A model generated the notes under the pieces. It made no database searches. It saw only the letters and a program-made list of their open reading frames with translations, and was not told the origin of the DNA. Position numbers and translations under genes: made by a program. Below are positions 11,561 through 22,163 of a stretch of 64,000 bases of DNA, piece by piece (within the stretch, counting starts at the first letter, position 1; the number at the start of each line of letters is the position of its first letter). The DNA is taken from assembly GCA_029891385.1 (NCBI GenBank), contig CM057225.1, forward strand, positions 13,925,060 through 13,989,059. Reading direction: 5' to 3'. This stretch comes from Erythroxylum novogranatense (Eukaryota; Streptophyta; Magnoliopsida; Malpighiales; Erythroxylaceae).

Positions 11561-12415
11561 AAAAAGATCCCAAAACCATTACTTTGTATGATTATGAGAT
11601 CATATGAAGAAGATCTTCTACCTTTAGAAGCCCAGATCAATAAGACCACTAGGATATCTGTGAGGTCTCATTTACGATCAACAAGAATCAATTCACAAAG
11701 AAATCAAGCTACTTCTCTCTGTGTGCTAAAATTACTTTAACGACTACTCAATTAAGCTATACAACTCGATTATGAATTGAGAAATATATTGACTAGTATT
11801 ATTGTAGACCAAACTTCTCTAAAAAGGAAAAAGAACTACAAAAAGTTCGAGAAGGGCTTGAGAGAATTGAGTCATACATGGCTAAAGAGTAATCCCAAGC
11901 TATATATGAACCATATCTCTTGACATTTCTTGTCATACAACCTCCTTACAACACTCCATCATATCTTGAAGCTACTGAATATAAAAAAAATCTTCAAAAT
12001 GTCTTATTTGTTATGCAGACGTACTCTTCCAAAATCATATAAACCTTCCAAGTCAAACTCAACAGCAAAAAACATTCTATCAACTTTATATGCTTCTAAA
12101 CCTTTACAAATCAAAGCACCACCAACTTCTCCATCTAAAGAAATATCTTCCCCAAATATGGAAACAATTAAAAAAAAAACCCATAGCCACCCAAGAATTC
12201 ATAACAAGCCTTCAACCAGTTCTATATAACTCTAAAAGCCAAAATGAAAGTCAAGAATCTGATTTTTTTAATACAAAAATCTCCAAAAGCTCTAAAGAGA
12301 TTGTAGATTTCACTCAAATATCTCAAGTGATAGTGGCTATTCCACATTCTTCTCAACCATATACAAAAGTTGAACAAGAGGTTGAAGATGTTGAGTCAAT
12401 GACTGAATTAGTTAG

Positions 12416-15214
12416 TGCAGCGCCCCCTTACCGTAGGGTACGCAACGGGACGCCCGTGGGTCGATCCGACGCATATCCTACAGCAAGGAAGTGCTACGCT
12501 CGCAACTATCACTAAATACTTGCATGGCATCAATACAATTAAACCGCATTATGCAAATCACTAAAATTTAAAACCACAATAATCTTTCATTTCATAATAT
12601 CAATCCAAAATATAGACAAGTCTATCAGTCCTCTAAAGTCTCAATACAATATCCCAAAAATAAAACTGATACAAAAGTCTATACTAAGTCATCCCCAAAA
12701 ATCGCCCCAGCTGACCGACCTGTGTGCCATCACTTCACTTATCCAAGCACTTGCACTGCAGGAAAACTCTAACACGGGAGCTAAGAATCTACTAACGCTG
12801 CCCTGAAAAATATTAGCAATGTTGGGTAAGTTTGCGAACTCAATGAAAAACCATCATCGATGGTTCACCCAACTCATGCATATACACCTAATATATCGCA
12901 ATAGTCATAGTAGCACATTCGGAACGCTGTAAAACAATTTACACATTATCACTATAAAGTAACTCACACAAGACACTGCCTAATCGTCACATAATATACG
13001 CATAATATATCACAATAGATTACACAGTCAAAATACACAATCGGAACACTATCAGACACTTTACACATTTTCACTATAACATAAATCTGATATATCACTG
13101 AGCAATCATCACTTAATACACGTACTCTCACTTTTCACATTTCAACTGATGCATAATGCATGCCACTTCTCATTTTATGTCAGAGTTGTGACTGAGCGTC
13201 AATATTCGCATTTTTGGCAAGTAGGAGAGCCCTCAGGGTATGCACTACTGCCCATTCACTTTAGGGATAGGAGAGCCCTCTGGGTATGCACTATTCCCTT
13301 TTTTGGCCTTAGGCCCTTTCACTGAAAATCGAGCTCAAAGCTCTGATCACTAATTGCTCCAGTCATAATTGTTAATTACCGCTTTAATCATACCTAGCAT
13401 GCACTCACACTTGCACAATCAATCACATATATCTCACTCACTTCTATGTATCACATTCAGAACACTTATTCACAAATTCCAGCACATATATTCACAATCT
13501 CAGCACATTTATTTCACATTTGTAACACTCACATGGACAACAATTCACACATTCACAGCACATTTAATCACACAAAGATTGAGGAACCAACTAGGTTACT
13601 CACCAGAATCTCCGAAGCTCTGCTGGAAGTCCCAGCAATATCCGTAGACTGACGATCCAACGACGCCTCTATAACAATTCAAACGAATTCTCATCACTAT
13701 ATGCTCAATCACATAAATTCGATAATGCACATGTCTCAAATTCAAAATTGTATGATGCATGATCATGATTTTCCAACGCTCTAATCCATTCCGCTATCTC
13801 TCGCTTCACAACTCAAAATATACTATTTACTAAATCAATCTCATCCATCGATTTCACAAATCTCTCATTCAAACTCTAATTATACTCCAATCGTCATAAT
13901 ATAACTCTTAGGTCACGATAGAAACTATAATCAGCTCTCTTTCTATGATTGAGAACTTGCTAATTTAAATTCGAACTCTTAATCTTTACCTCAATCGTAG
14001 ACCTCTTTCTCTAGTTCACAACGAATCCAGAATAACCTCAATTGGAGGTCTATACCATAAGATACACCCCAAAAACTAACTTATTTCACTTCAGAAATCG
14101 TCCCTCGTTGCGACGTGGGAAGGGAGGCTCGTCGCGACGTGGAAGCACGCTCGTCGCGACGAATATCCACACGCTCGTCGCGACGACTCGGCCCGCTCGT
14201 CGCGACGAATACGCACTGACTCGTCGCGGCGAGGCCAATCGCAGACGTCGCGACGTGCGAACGATCTTCGTCTTCTCTGATTCATTTTTCCGCCATTAAT
14301 AACCATTCTCTCTCTATAAACCAGCATTAAACACACTCATCTACTCACATCTAACACAATAAACACCATAAATGCAACAACCACAATAAATAACAACATT
14401 AAACACAATAAACTTACCAAATCAAAGAATCGAACGGTAACCCTAATTTTCGAAAATCGTCAACTCCTTCTCCTTCCTTTCACAACCACAATGAACCTTC
14501 AATAACTAGCTCAACATCAACATCTCCAACGCTCCAGAAATTCTTCAACCACAATGAAGAGAAACCAACGAAAATCTCCAAGGGGAAAGGGTGAAATCGT
14601 CGACGGGGAGAGAAGAGAAATGCTTAACTCCAATATCCAAAAACCTAACTCATTTATATAAAGATTTAAACCTATTCTCACAAATTTACAAGCCCTCAAT
14701 TTCTTTTAATCTTAGTCTCTAAATTTCGCTGGCTCATCACAATAATTCCTAAACTCACAAATCTAAATTTTTCCAAGCCATTTACCACTCACTTTTGGAA
14801 CCGGAATCTAAATCATCAGTCTCAAGATCATTTTCTCGGTCCGGACTCATAACTCTAAAAATTCCAGAAAAATTCCCATAATTCCTCAAAAATGTAAAAC
14901 AGTCGATCCCAAACTCAATTTTCAATTTCCCATTCCCAAAAATTCAATTCTCACTCTAATTTAACTATTTCACTCAAATTATCCCTAATTTCACTTTAAA
15001 TCAAATCTAACTCAATTATCTCAAAATTCACAATTCAACTCATAATCACAATTCAAATGCTAGAACAATCATGAATGCATGTCACTAAGCATATGCATGT
15101 GTAAAATGATCTATCTCTTTAAAATCAGAGGCCACAAAGCACTCGATCGCAATTTATGCAACAACAGAACTACCCGTACCAATATGCTCATCGCATCGGT
15201 AACGGGATGTTACA
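12416..15214 (-). mobile_element. Solo-LTR-like insertion, Ty3/gypsy type, 2.8 kb
   Basis: On the minus strand it starts TGTAACATCCCGTTACC and ends GGGGGCGCTGCA, i.e. TG...CA termini. It is flanked by a perfect 5-bp direct repeat GTTAG (12411-12415 and 15215-15219). There is no coding region; the longest frames are chance products of the palindrome array. Length, termini and target duplication fit a solo LTR left after LTR-LTR recombination of a Ty3/gypsy-like element. The TGTAAC(A/G)(T/C)CCC start is shared with the LTR at 56452. The viral reading frame continues in register on both sides once one copy of the duplication is discounted, so the ends are fixed to the base. A non-autonomous element of this length is the alternative. 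Confidence 0.78.
14106..14255 (-). repeat. CGTCGCGACG palindrome array, 22-24 bp spacing
   Basis: Perfect 10-bp palindromes CGTCGCGACG start at 14130, 14152, 14176, 14198 and 14246. One-mismatch copies start at 14106 and 14222. Intervals are 24, 22, 24, 22, 24 and 24 bp. The region is far more CpG-rich than its surroundings. It lies about 0.96-1.1 kb from the start of the LTR in the LTR's own orientation. Confidence 0.92.
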
Positions 15215-15219
15215 GTTAG

Positions 15220-16240
15220 ACCACAAACACTTCCTACCTATAAACCTACTTCAGGATCATAGGTCACTTTTGATTATATCCAACCAATAAAATAGAGAGA
15301 TTGACTACATGAATTCAATGTTTAGATGTATCTTCAAATAACAATATCAAACATTTCTCTAAAAGAGATCTTGATAGAATTTGTCTCCAGAATGACGGGA
15401 ACCTTAAGAGAATGGTTCCCAAAGCCTTGGTGAATACAGATGTATGTAAGTCATACAACTGCCAAAAGTTAGTTCCTTGCTAGAAATGATTTATAAAGAA
15501 TTGACTGGTGATTTCCATCATATTGATTGACAAAGCAGACATGAGTACTTTGAAATGAAGTATTGCTCTATGAACAAAAAAGATTTGTAGAAATAATTTT
15601 AAAGTATATTTGAAAAATATTATATGCTCAATAGCTTCAATTATGTCAATCTTCAGTATACATTCATTGCCTCCCTTCTTGATGAGTTATAGCTAGGACT
15701 ACATAGAGCAATCAATTCTCTTCAATTAGACATATATGAAATCTCTCTTGTAGAAATCTATCAACTAGCTTTGGTAACGTTGGACAAATTATGTGAACAA
15801 TAAAAGTTTTTAAAGTTATGCTAAAAGGTGGAACTCAATTCAAACAAACTTGTAAAAAGCCTTACTTAAAGATCAAAAAAGACAGGGAGAAATGTGAATA
15901 TAACATAAAAAAGAAAAAGAAACACTTTTAGAGAGAGTCATTCTAAGCTCACCCTTTCAACAGAAAAAAGAAAAAGAGAATAAGATTTTTAAAAGAAGTG
16001 TTTTTGAAACTAGAAAGTTAAACAAATGTTACTTTGTGGACAATCAAGCAATTATACAAAAAGGTTCCTTAAAAAGATAAAAATGGATACTAAGTTCTTA
16101 CAGTCCTTTGAGGCTATGATGCCCATAAGAGATGATGAGGTCATCGAGTCTCTTTCTAAAGAATAGTACAATGAAGATAAAGAGACACTATTTACACTAC
16201 CTGTTTGTAAATCCAATGATGATAAATACCCACTCTTAAA
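15220..16240 (+). pseudogene. Pararetrovirus coat-protein-like region
   Basis: Reading frames between 15.22 and 16.15 kb, with frequent stops, carry short matches to the nucleocapsid part of petuvirus/florendovirus-type polyproteins, ending in a degraded CCHC zinc knuckle near 16020-16060. In the family the coat protein packages the DNA genome and its knuckle binds the pregenomic RNA. Upstream, the same frame is found on the left side of the LTR insertion (ending 12415). The insertion therefore lies inside this viral reading frame, not between genes. Confidence 0.6.
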
Positions 16241-16816
16241 GAAGAAGATGACGAGCTAATGTACATGATGAACCAATCATGTTTGAAGCTAGAATTAAGG
16301 AAGTTAGTAGTAACACGATCATACGTCAAACTTTAGCTGCTTCTAGAGAAGTATCATATACCAATATCAGCTATTAATTATATAAATACAAGCTTTTATC
16401 AGAGGGTTATGAAACCACACATTCTTTTTACAAAAGAATGACATCCTTATGAGGAATACTTCATTGCAGCTAATGACAAATCCTTCAAGATAGACCTTAT
16501 CACAAAAAGAAGTATTGGGATAAAATTCTTCCTAAGTTGTGTAGTTTAAATAAAAATATTAGGAAGCAATCTTCCTAATCGTGACATACTTATTAGGATA
16601 GATGTTTATTACTAAGCAAAGAAGCTAAAAATCTTACGAAAAGGAATATACAAGATTTTAGTGCGTAAATAGAAGACTACAACATCTTTGAGCTACAATA
16701 TGTTCCCATTGGATATAAAGATATAAAGGGATCAACTCTTATAATATTGCCTGGAAAGTCATGATCTATTCGATCATCCACATCCATTATGGTGAAATTA
16801 AGAGCTTTATGTTCAA

Positions 16817-17502
16817 TTGTTTTTCAAAAAGAATGAAGACATTAATCCAATAAAGGTAACTCATTTGGAAATGAATCTAAAAGAATTGAAGATGGCACAA
16901 GGGGAATTTGCTATACTTTTGAAACAAGGACTGATAGAACAAACAAAATTAGATTGGGCCTGTCAAGTCTTCTATGTAGAAAAAAGAGCAGTAAAGAATG
17001 AAGGAAAGAAGAGGTTAGTTACTGATTAGTTATTTTTGAAGGTGACAGAAATATTTCAAAGTTTGATTTTAAAAAACATTTGGCAATTGGGTATTGACCC
17101 CAAAGATAGGTGCAAAAAAACATTCTACATTCTTAATGCACAGTACCAATAGCAAGTAATGATATTTGGGTAAAAGTTACCTCATAGAGCTACATTGCTT
17201 TATTTTTAGACTCAACAAGAGCATCAAGCCATATTAAAACAAATTTTGGAACTTGCAAAAATGTATGCGATTTGGACCTTGCAAAAAAATATGGGATCAT
17301 ACTCTCTACCTACAAAAGCCAAATTAGATCAACCTGTAAAGAATTTATGGGAATGAAGTTTTATGATAGTTCCTACCAGCCCGACCTACATATAATTAGT
17401 GAATTACTAAACTTTCCAGACACAAACCTTACTGTTAAGCAAATCCAACAGTTTTTGGGAATTGTAAATTATATCAGGGACTTCAGCCCTTATGTCTCAT
17501 AG
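16817..17502 (+). pseudogene. Pararetrovirus reverse transcriptase fragments
   Basis: Two open pieces remain, 16817-17029 and 17272-17502. The first holds the start of the RT domain (LLKQGLIEQTKLDWACQVF, then KKRLVTD). The second holds the region after the palm (KEFMGMKF, QIQQFLGIVNYIRDFSPYVS). This last motif is the well-known junction between RT and RNase H in plant pararetroviruses and Ty3 elements; the wording here is of the caulimovirid type. The catalytic YxDD part between the pieces is lost in shifted, stop-filled sequence. The enzyme once copied viral pregenomic RNA into DNA in the cytoplasm. Confidence 0.78.
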
Positions 17503-18312
17503 GGTGTCAGCCAATTGTCAAAACTATAGAACAAAATTTTGCTACCATGGGGCCCTAATTAGACAAAAATAGTGAAGTAATTAAAGCAGATTAGTCAACA
17601 CCTATCTCCACTAAAGATTCCTAACAAAGTAAAATGAATTTTACAAACTGATCCAAGTGAAGATTTTTGGGAAGCAATATTAATAGACAAAATAGAAGGA
17701 AAGAGATTTTATTATGGATATGTTAGTGGACAATTTAAATCCTCAGACAAGCACTATGATACAATCTACAAAGAGATTCTGGCAGAAAAAAGAGATATGT
17801 AAAAGTTTAATTTCTACCTCAACCTTTATCTTTTTGCAGTAGAAATGGACAATATATCATTTCCAAAGATATTGGATCCAATCAAAAGTCTCTTTTTTTT
17901 TTTTCAGAAAGTCAATTACTTCACTAGAAAGATTAGTTTTCCCTCTATAAGTTCATAATTAAACATATCAAAGGCCACCAAACATTTTAGTTGATTTCTT
18001 CTCGCGGTCGAAAAAAACATATTAGCTTCGTCACTCCTTTCGGAATTATTCCTCTCATCTTTTTAATGGTTGACCTACTTAATATTGTTAAGAAAAAGAA
18101 GTTTTTTTCCTCCCATTGAAGGAAAACCCACCATTAATGGCCTAGTCTCAGCAAATGCATTATGTTACTTACAGGCTCTCTCTACCCTACAGCCTGTACT
18201 ATCTCTCTTCCTTCCTTACACTTATGTTAACATTTATATGATAGGGAATCTCTTATGGACCTTCCTTAAGTCGTACCAACCACTAATGAGATGGAAAACT
18301 TGGCTCTTATAA
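17503..18312 (+). pseudogene. Pararetrovirus RNase H and C-terminal tail
   Basis: Frames directly downstream of the RT fragment show the RNase H catalytic neighbourhood (ILQTDPSEDFW at about 17640, then YGYVSGQFKSSDKHYDT, KEILAEK and VEMDNISFPKIL). An open stretch at 18070-18312 follows that resembles only loosely a viral C-terminal tail. A T-run at about 17889-17904 disrupts the frame. RNase H removes the RNA template during reverse transcription. The open frame alone is not evidence of a living gene. Confidence 0.65.
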
Positions 18313-18459
18313 GTTATTGAGCATCTCAGGCTATGGGGAACTCTATTATAGAAGTAAACCACCCATTGCTTCTTTATCGTCCATCAACTTTATATCACAA
18401 CACATAATGGAGTGAAGGAATTGGGTCCTTAAGACTTTCAGTCCGAAAGTGTAGTGCAC

Positions 18460-19781
18460 AATCTTGGTTTAGTAATAGTCTGAAAGTGTTTGGGCCATAA
18501 CTTTTAGAGTTCTAAACCAAATCGAATGTTTTTGGTGTCATTAGACACTCAAACCTCAATTCATTTGATTCTTCATATTCAATCATCTCTTATCATTTAA
18601 AAAAAATCTTATTTTTCTTTTCCATAAAAATCTCACACACATATCTATATACCAACAATTCATATACAAATTCACATTTCAATTTGGCAATTGAATTTGT
18701 TGTGAATGAAGTTGAAAAAAGAGAAGAAAAAAAACAGTATATGGATTTGGATTGGTTTAGACCCAGTTGTCTACGCGGAATGATGTAGCTCGTCTTTATA
18801 GTTTTCCAACGTTTTTAAAGTATGCGTTTTTGGATGTCGGAGTTAAAAGTTTTGACCTTAAGCTTGATTTTCTTTGGTTTTCGTCTACGTTTGTTTGACG
18901 AGAAATTCTGCGGACACGCTTTATGATTCCGTATAAGAGTTGGATTCCGGAAACAAGCGGGATCCAACAGTTTACTTATGTTACACAGAGATAAGAATAT
19001 ACTCTACACTTGTCTTGGAATAAGGATCATGAGCATCTGAAAGTATCAAACCTATGATCTTGTATGAGTTTTAAGTTATACAAGGAAGATTGGTTAGCTT
19101 AGATTCCTAAAAGGCAAGCTTTGAGAGTTAATGCCTGTTGAGAGATGAAAGGCTTATGTCTCGACTAGCATACTTGGGGCTTAGCTACATTCATCTTTGT
19201 CTATCTTTAAGCTCTTGTAGAGGTTTGCTTTATCATATCACAAGTGGTTGGCTATTGTCTCAAGATTCGCGTGTGGTATCAGCATCTAGACTTAAAATTT
19301 AAAGTTATGATGTCTTATCTTATCTATAAGGGTTTATATTGGCATGAAATAAGTCATATATCAAATATAATTTCTAACGAGATAAACATATCGTCAATTA
19401 TTTAAAGGCATTTCTTATATACCATTTAATTTTGTTAACATAAAACTTGCATGATATTAAGGAAATCCAAATTGTGTATATAATTGAAAATAATGTATGT
19501 ATTTAACTTAAATGGTACGTAGAATTTATATTAATATATGTTAAAGGAAATTATAATATAGAATTTTATAATTGAATTGACATATTGTAATAATTAAAAG
19601 TCAAATATATGAATTGAAGGACTAAAAATACCTTCATCTCGAATTTTAATAATTGCAAGAATTTTATAACTATTTACAAAATAACTTACTAAAAAATGAG
19701 GATTACAATTTATTAATAATTTGGTAGAAGTTAAAAAGTTCTACTAATAATATAGTTGCATAATCAATGTAACGTTAAACA
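18460..19781. other. Gene-free stretch, possible LTR debris
   Basis: No ORF. 18.46-19.30 kb reads like LTR or leader sequence (it contains AGTTTTGACC near 18848) and ends near 19270 with TGGTATCAGCATC, which resembles an initiator-Met primer-binding site. No ends or duplications can be defined. 19.3-19.78 kb is plain AT-rich sequence. Confidence 0.35.
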
Positions 19782-19789
19782 CGTAAGAT

Positions 19790-20100
19790 TTAGAGATGTC
19801 AATGGGTCAGCTGAGTCCAAGCTACTCCTAGTCTGGCTCGACCTAACCTCAGGCTATGTTAGCTCATGACCCTACTCGACTATGGGTTGATCGACCCAGA
19901 TATAACCCGTGGTTCGTCGGTCACCATATATTTTTTTATAAAAATTGTAAAAAATAATGTTATTTTTGAAGTAACGAGTGGGCCACGAGTTGGTCGTTTT
20001 GTCAAAAACTGGCCCGTAGCTCAACCTTAGCTCGTGGCTCGCTCGCCTTTAGTCTAGTCAACCGGAGCCAAAATTAGGTTGAATATTTTTTGACATCCCT
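19790..20100. mobile_element. hAT-type MITE (TTAGAGATGTCAA ends)
   Basis: A 311-bp non-coding element with ends TTAGAGATGTCAATGGG and TTTTTTGACATCCCT, which are imperfect inverted repeats. Flanks CGTAAGAT (19782-19789) and CGTAGGAT (20101-20108) agree at 7 of 8 positions, an 8-bp hAT-type duplication. The body has GGGCC/CTCG words that can fold back. It appears to be the same family as 11327-11560. Confidence 0.75.
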
Positions 20101-20108
20101 CGTAGGAT

Positions 20109-20746
20109 TATTCTTTTTTTTTTCCCACAATACACACCACACTTTCGAAAATATTTATTTCATCGTTTCCTTTAAATATAAAGAGAAACTCCTGATACTT
20201 GGTTATTGATATTATGAACAAGAGTCCCTCTCTTAAGAATTGCTTATGTTGGTCCCATACGTCGTTGGCTCCATTCCTTTGGACAATAAAAAGGAAGAAC
20301 ATTACGAGTATCATCAGTAATTTGGCTCCAAGCGTTGAATCACATTAGAGTACAAATCCAAATAGAGCTTCACCCACCCTCAAAAAGAAGTGTATAAAAA
20401 AATCTGTACGCGCCTATCGTGTGCGTAAGCCATTAGGAACAATTCTTCGAATTTTGATAAACTCCAAGAACCAGTCACAATCTATGGATTGGTAAGATCA
20501 TAAACGACAACACGTGTTGTCCCAATAATTGGTGTTCATCTGTAAAATGCCCTTTCTAGCTTATAGTGTACGTAAGATGCCAACATTGTCGGCATTTTTC
20601 AGGAAAATTTTTAAAAATATATAAAAATTCAAATCAAATATTTTTTAATATTGAGAGTTGAGAATTGAGATTCTCAATATTTGTTAATCTATATTTTTAT
20701 TTAAAAAATAACGTCGTTTTGCATTACATTAACAGAAACAAACTTG
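20109..20746. other. Gene-free stretch
   Basis: No supportable gene or element. A short minus-strand frame at 20108-20314 has no recognisable features. The stretch ends at the AAATA target duplication of the copia element. Confidence 0.5.
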
Positions 20747-20751
20747 AAATA

Positions 20752-20918
20752 TGTTAAGTTTTAAGTTAGTCACGTGGTAGTCATGTGCTTAGTATTGTTT
20801 GTTATTTGTTAACTCTATTGTATATATTAAATCTAGCTTTGTACTCTGACCGCATGATAATAAAAGCGAAGCTAGTTATTTACTTTGTTCTCTCTATCTT
20901 TCACGCTTGGTTCTTACA
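20752..20918 (+). repeat. 5' LTR of short-LTR copia
   Basis: Starts TGTTAAGTTTTAAG and ends TTCTTACA. It carries the promoter and polyadenylation signals of the element. Compared with the 3' copy I count only two single-base indels in the body plus a different last few bases. Confidence 0.92.
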
Positions 20919-21137
20919 TTCATGGTATCGAGCAAGTCACGATCCCTGCGATTGGTCGTTCTTGAAAGACGATTGCGACTTCATACCACACGGAGAAGTG
21001 TGTTGGAGCTTTATGGTGGCGATGTTTTCTTGATGGTGAAGCAAGGAACGTTGTCTTACCGAATAGCGAGGCTAGGGTTTGAGCTTAGACTCGTTTTTTT
21101 CTCTCAATCCGTGCCTTCGTTTGTTTTTCTTGCGATA

Positions 21138-22095
21138 ATGGAGAAGTCTCGAGAAATCCCTCTTGGATCAACGCCGGATCCTCGATTACGAGGTATACAT
21201 GAAGAAAATCGTATATCTCCGGGCTCGGATTATCCGGTATGAGTTTAATTCTTGCGGTGTTGAATGGGAGTAACTTTTGAAATGGAGTAGATCTGTGAAA
21301 ATTGCCCTAGGAGCTAAGATGAAATTAGGGTTTATCGATGGTACATTCCCGAAACCTAGTCCAGGCTCAATTGAATGTGATAGGTGGATTAGGACTGACT
21401 ATATGGTTAGATCCTGGCTTTTAAATTCGATTTCAAAGGATATTGTTGAAGCTTTTATATACACAAATTCGGCCCAAGAACTATGGTCAGATTTGGTGGA
21501 AAGATTTGGGGAGAGTAATGGGCCTTTATTGTATCATTTACAGAGGCAGATTAGTGTTGCATCTCAGGGTAATATGTCTGTAGCAAGATATTATACTGGT
21601 TTAAAGAAATTGTGGGATGAGCTTTGGTGTCTTATGCATTCCCACAAAGGCACATGTGAAGCAATCGTGCAATGCATCTGTGGAGCACCTAAAGCTTTGC
21701 CAGATTTAAATTCCATGAATCAGTTAATGCAGTTTCTGATGGGGTTGAATGAAAGCTTTGATCATATTAGAAATCAGATACTAGTTATGGAACCACTACC
21801 TTCTATTAATAAGGCTTATTCTATGGTATTGAGGGTAGAAAAACAAAGAGAAATTCAGCAGGTTTTTGGTGAAGGGATGGATAATAATGCACTGTTTGCT
21901 AGTACTTGGAGGTGGTAAGAAAGTTGTAGATGGGGGAGGAAAACAGTCCAAACAGAAGTTTGGGCAAGGTGATAAGAATGACTTGTATTGTAACTATTGT
22001 AAGAAGAATGGTCATTTAAAGGAGAATTGCTTTAAACTCATTGGTGTACCCGATTGGTACAAGGAGTTGCAATCCAAAAGAGGAAAGGGATCGTG
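21138..22095 (+). pseudogene. Copia gag (short-LTR element), frameshifted
   Basis: The structural protein that packages element RNA. It starts at the ATG at 21138 (MEKSREIPLGSTPDPRLRG) and breaks near 21240. It resumes at 21277 with WSRSVKIALGAKMKLGFIDG, the typical start of the copia gag core. Further gag sequence includes ELWSDLVERF and YYTGLKKLWDEL. A shift near 21910 leads to the zinc knuckle CNYCKKNGHLKENC (CX2CX4HX4C intact) in the frame 21866-22096. At least two frameshifts and a stop prevent a full product. Confidence 0.88.
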
Positions 22096-22163
22096 AAATA
22101 TAATACGCTAATACTGATACATGATACTAATTCATTTATCAGATAGTAGTAAAACGATTCTGA

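Larger units (their letters stand above)
11570..18460 (+). mobile_element. Endogenous pararetrovirus (petuvirus/florendovirus-like), decayed
   Basis: An old integrated copy of a caulimovirid (plant dsDNA reverse-transcribing virus), read on the plus strand and full of stops and shifts. In order I see: a linker region upstream of the coat (11.57-12.41 kb); a coat-like region with a CCHC knuckle remnant near 16.03 kb (15.22-16.15 kb); an aspartic-protease-like region (16.4-16.7 kb); reverse transcriptase fragments (16.82-17.50 kb); RNase H (17.5-17.95 kb); and a C-terminal tail to about 18.4 kb. The movement-protein part expected upstream is missing, so the copy is 5'-truncated at the MITE next to it. 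It is interrupted at 12416-15214 by an LTR-like insertion. No LTRs and no integrase are present, which fits passive endogenisation by host DNA repair. It cannot encode a functional protein as it stands. Confidence 0.82.

Noticed and set aside
11930..12515. Frame 12090-12515 as an ordinary host gene
   Set aside because: Its left part is the decayed pararetrovirus linker/coat region, and its last 100 bp run into the inserted LTR at 12416; the frame is a chimera.
14106..14255. Regularly spaced short palindromic repeats that look superficially like a CRISPR array
   Set aside because: This is plant nuclear DNA inside an LTR; repeats are only 10 bp, spacers are 12-14 bp, and there are no cas genes. 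The same applies to 50767-51215 and 63439-63622.
14042..14336. Arg-rich frames (RRDE repeats) around 14.1-14.3 kb
   Set aside because: They are translations of the CGTCGCGACG array in a non-coding LTR.
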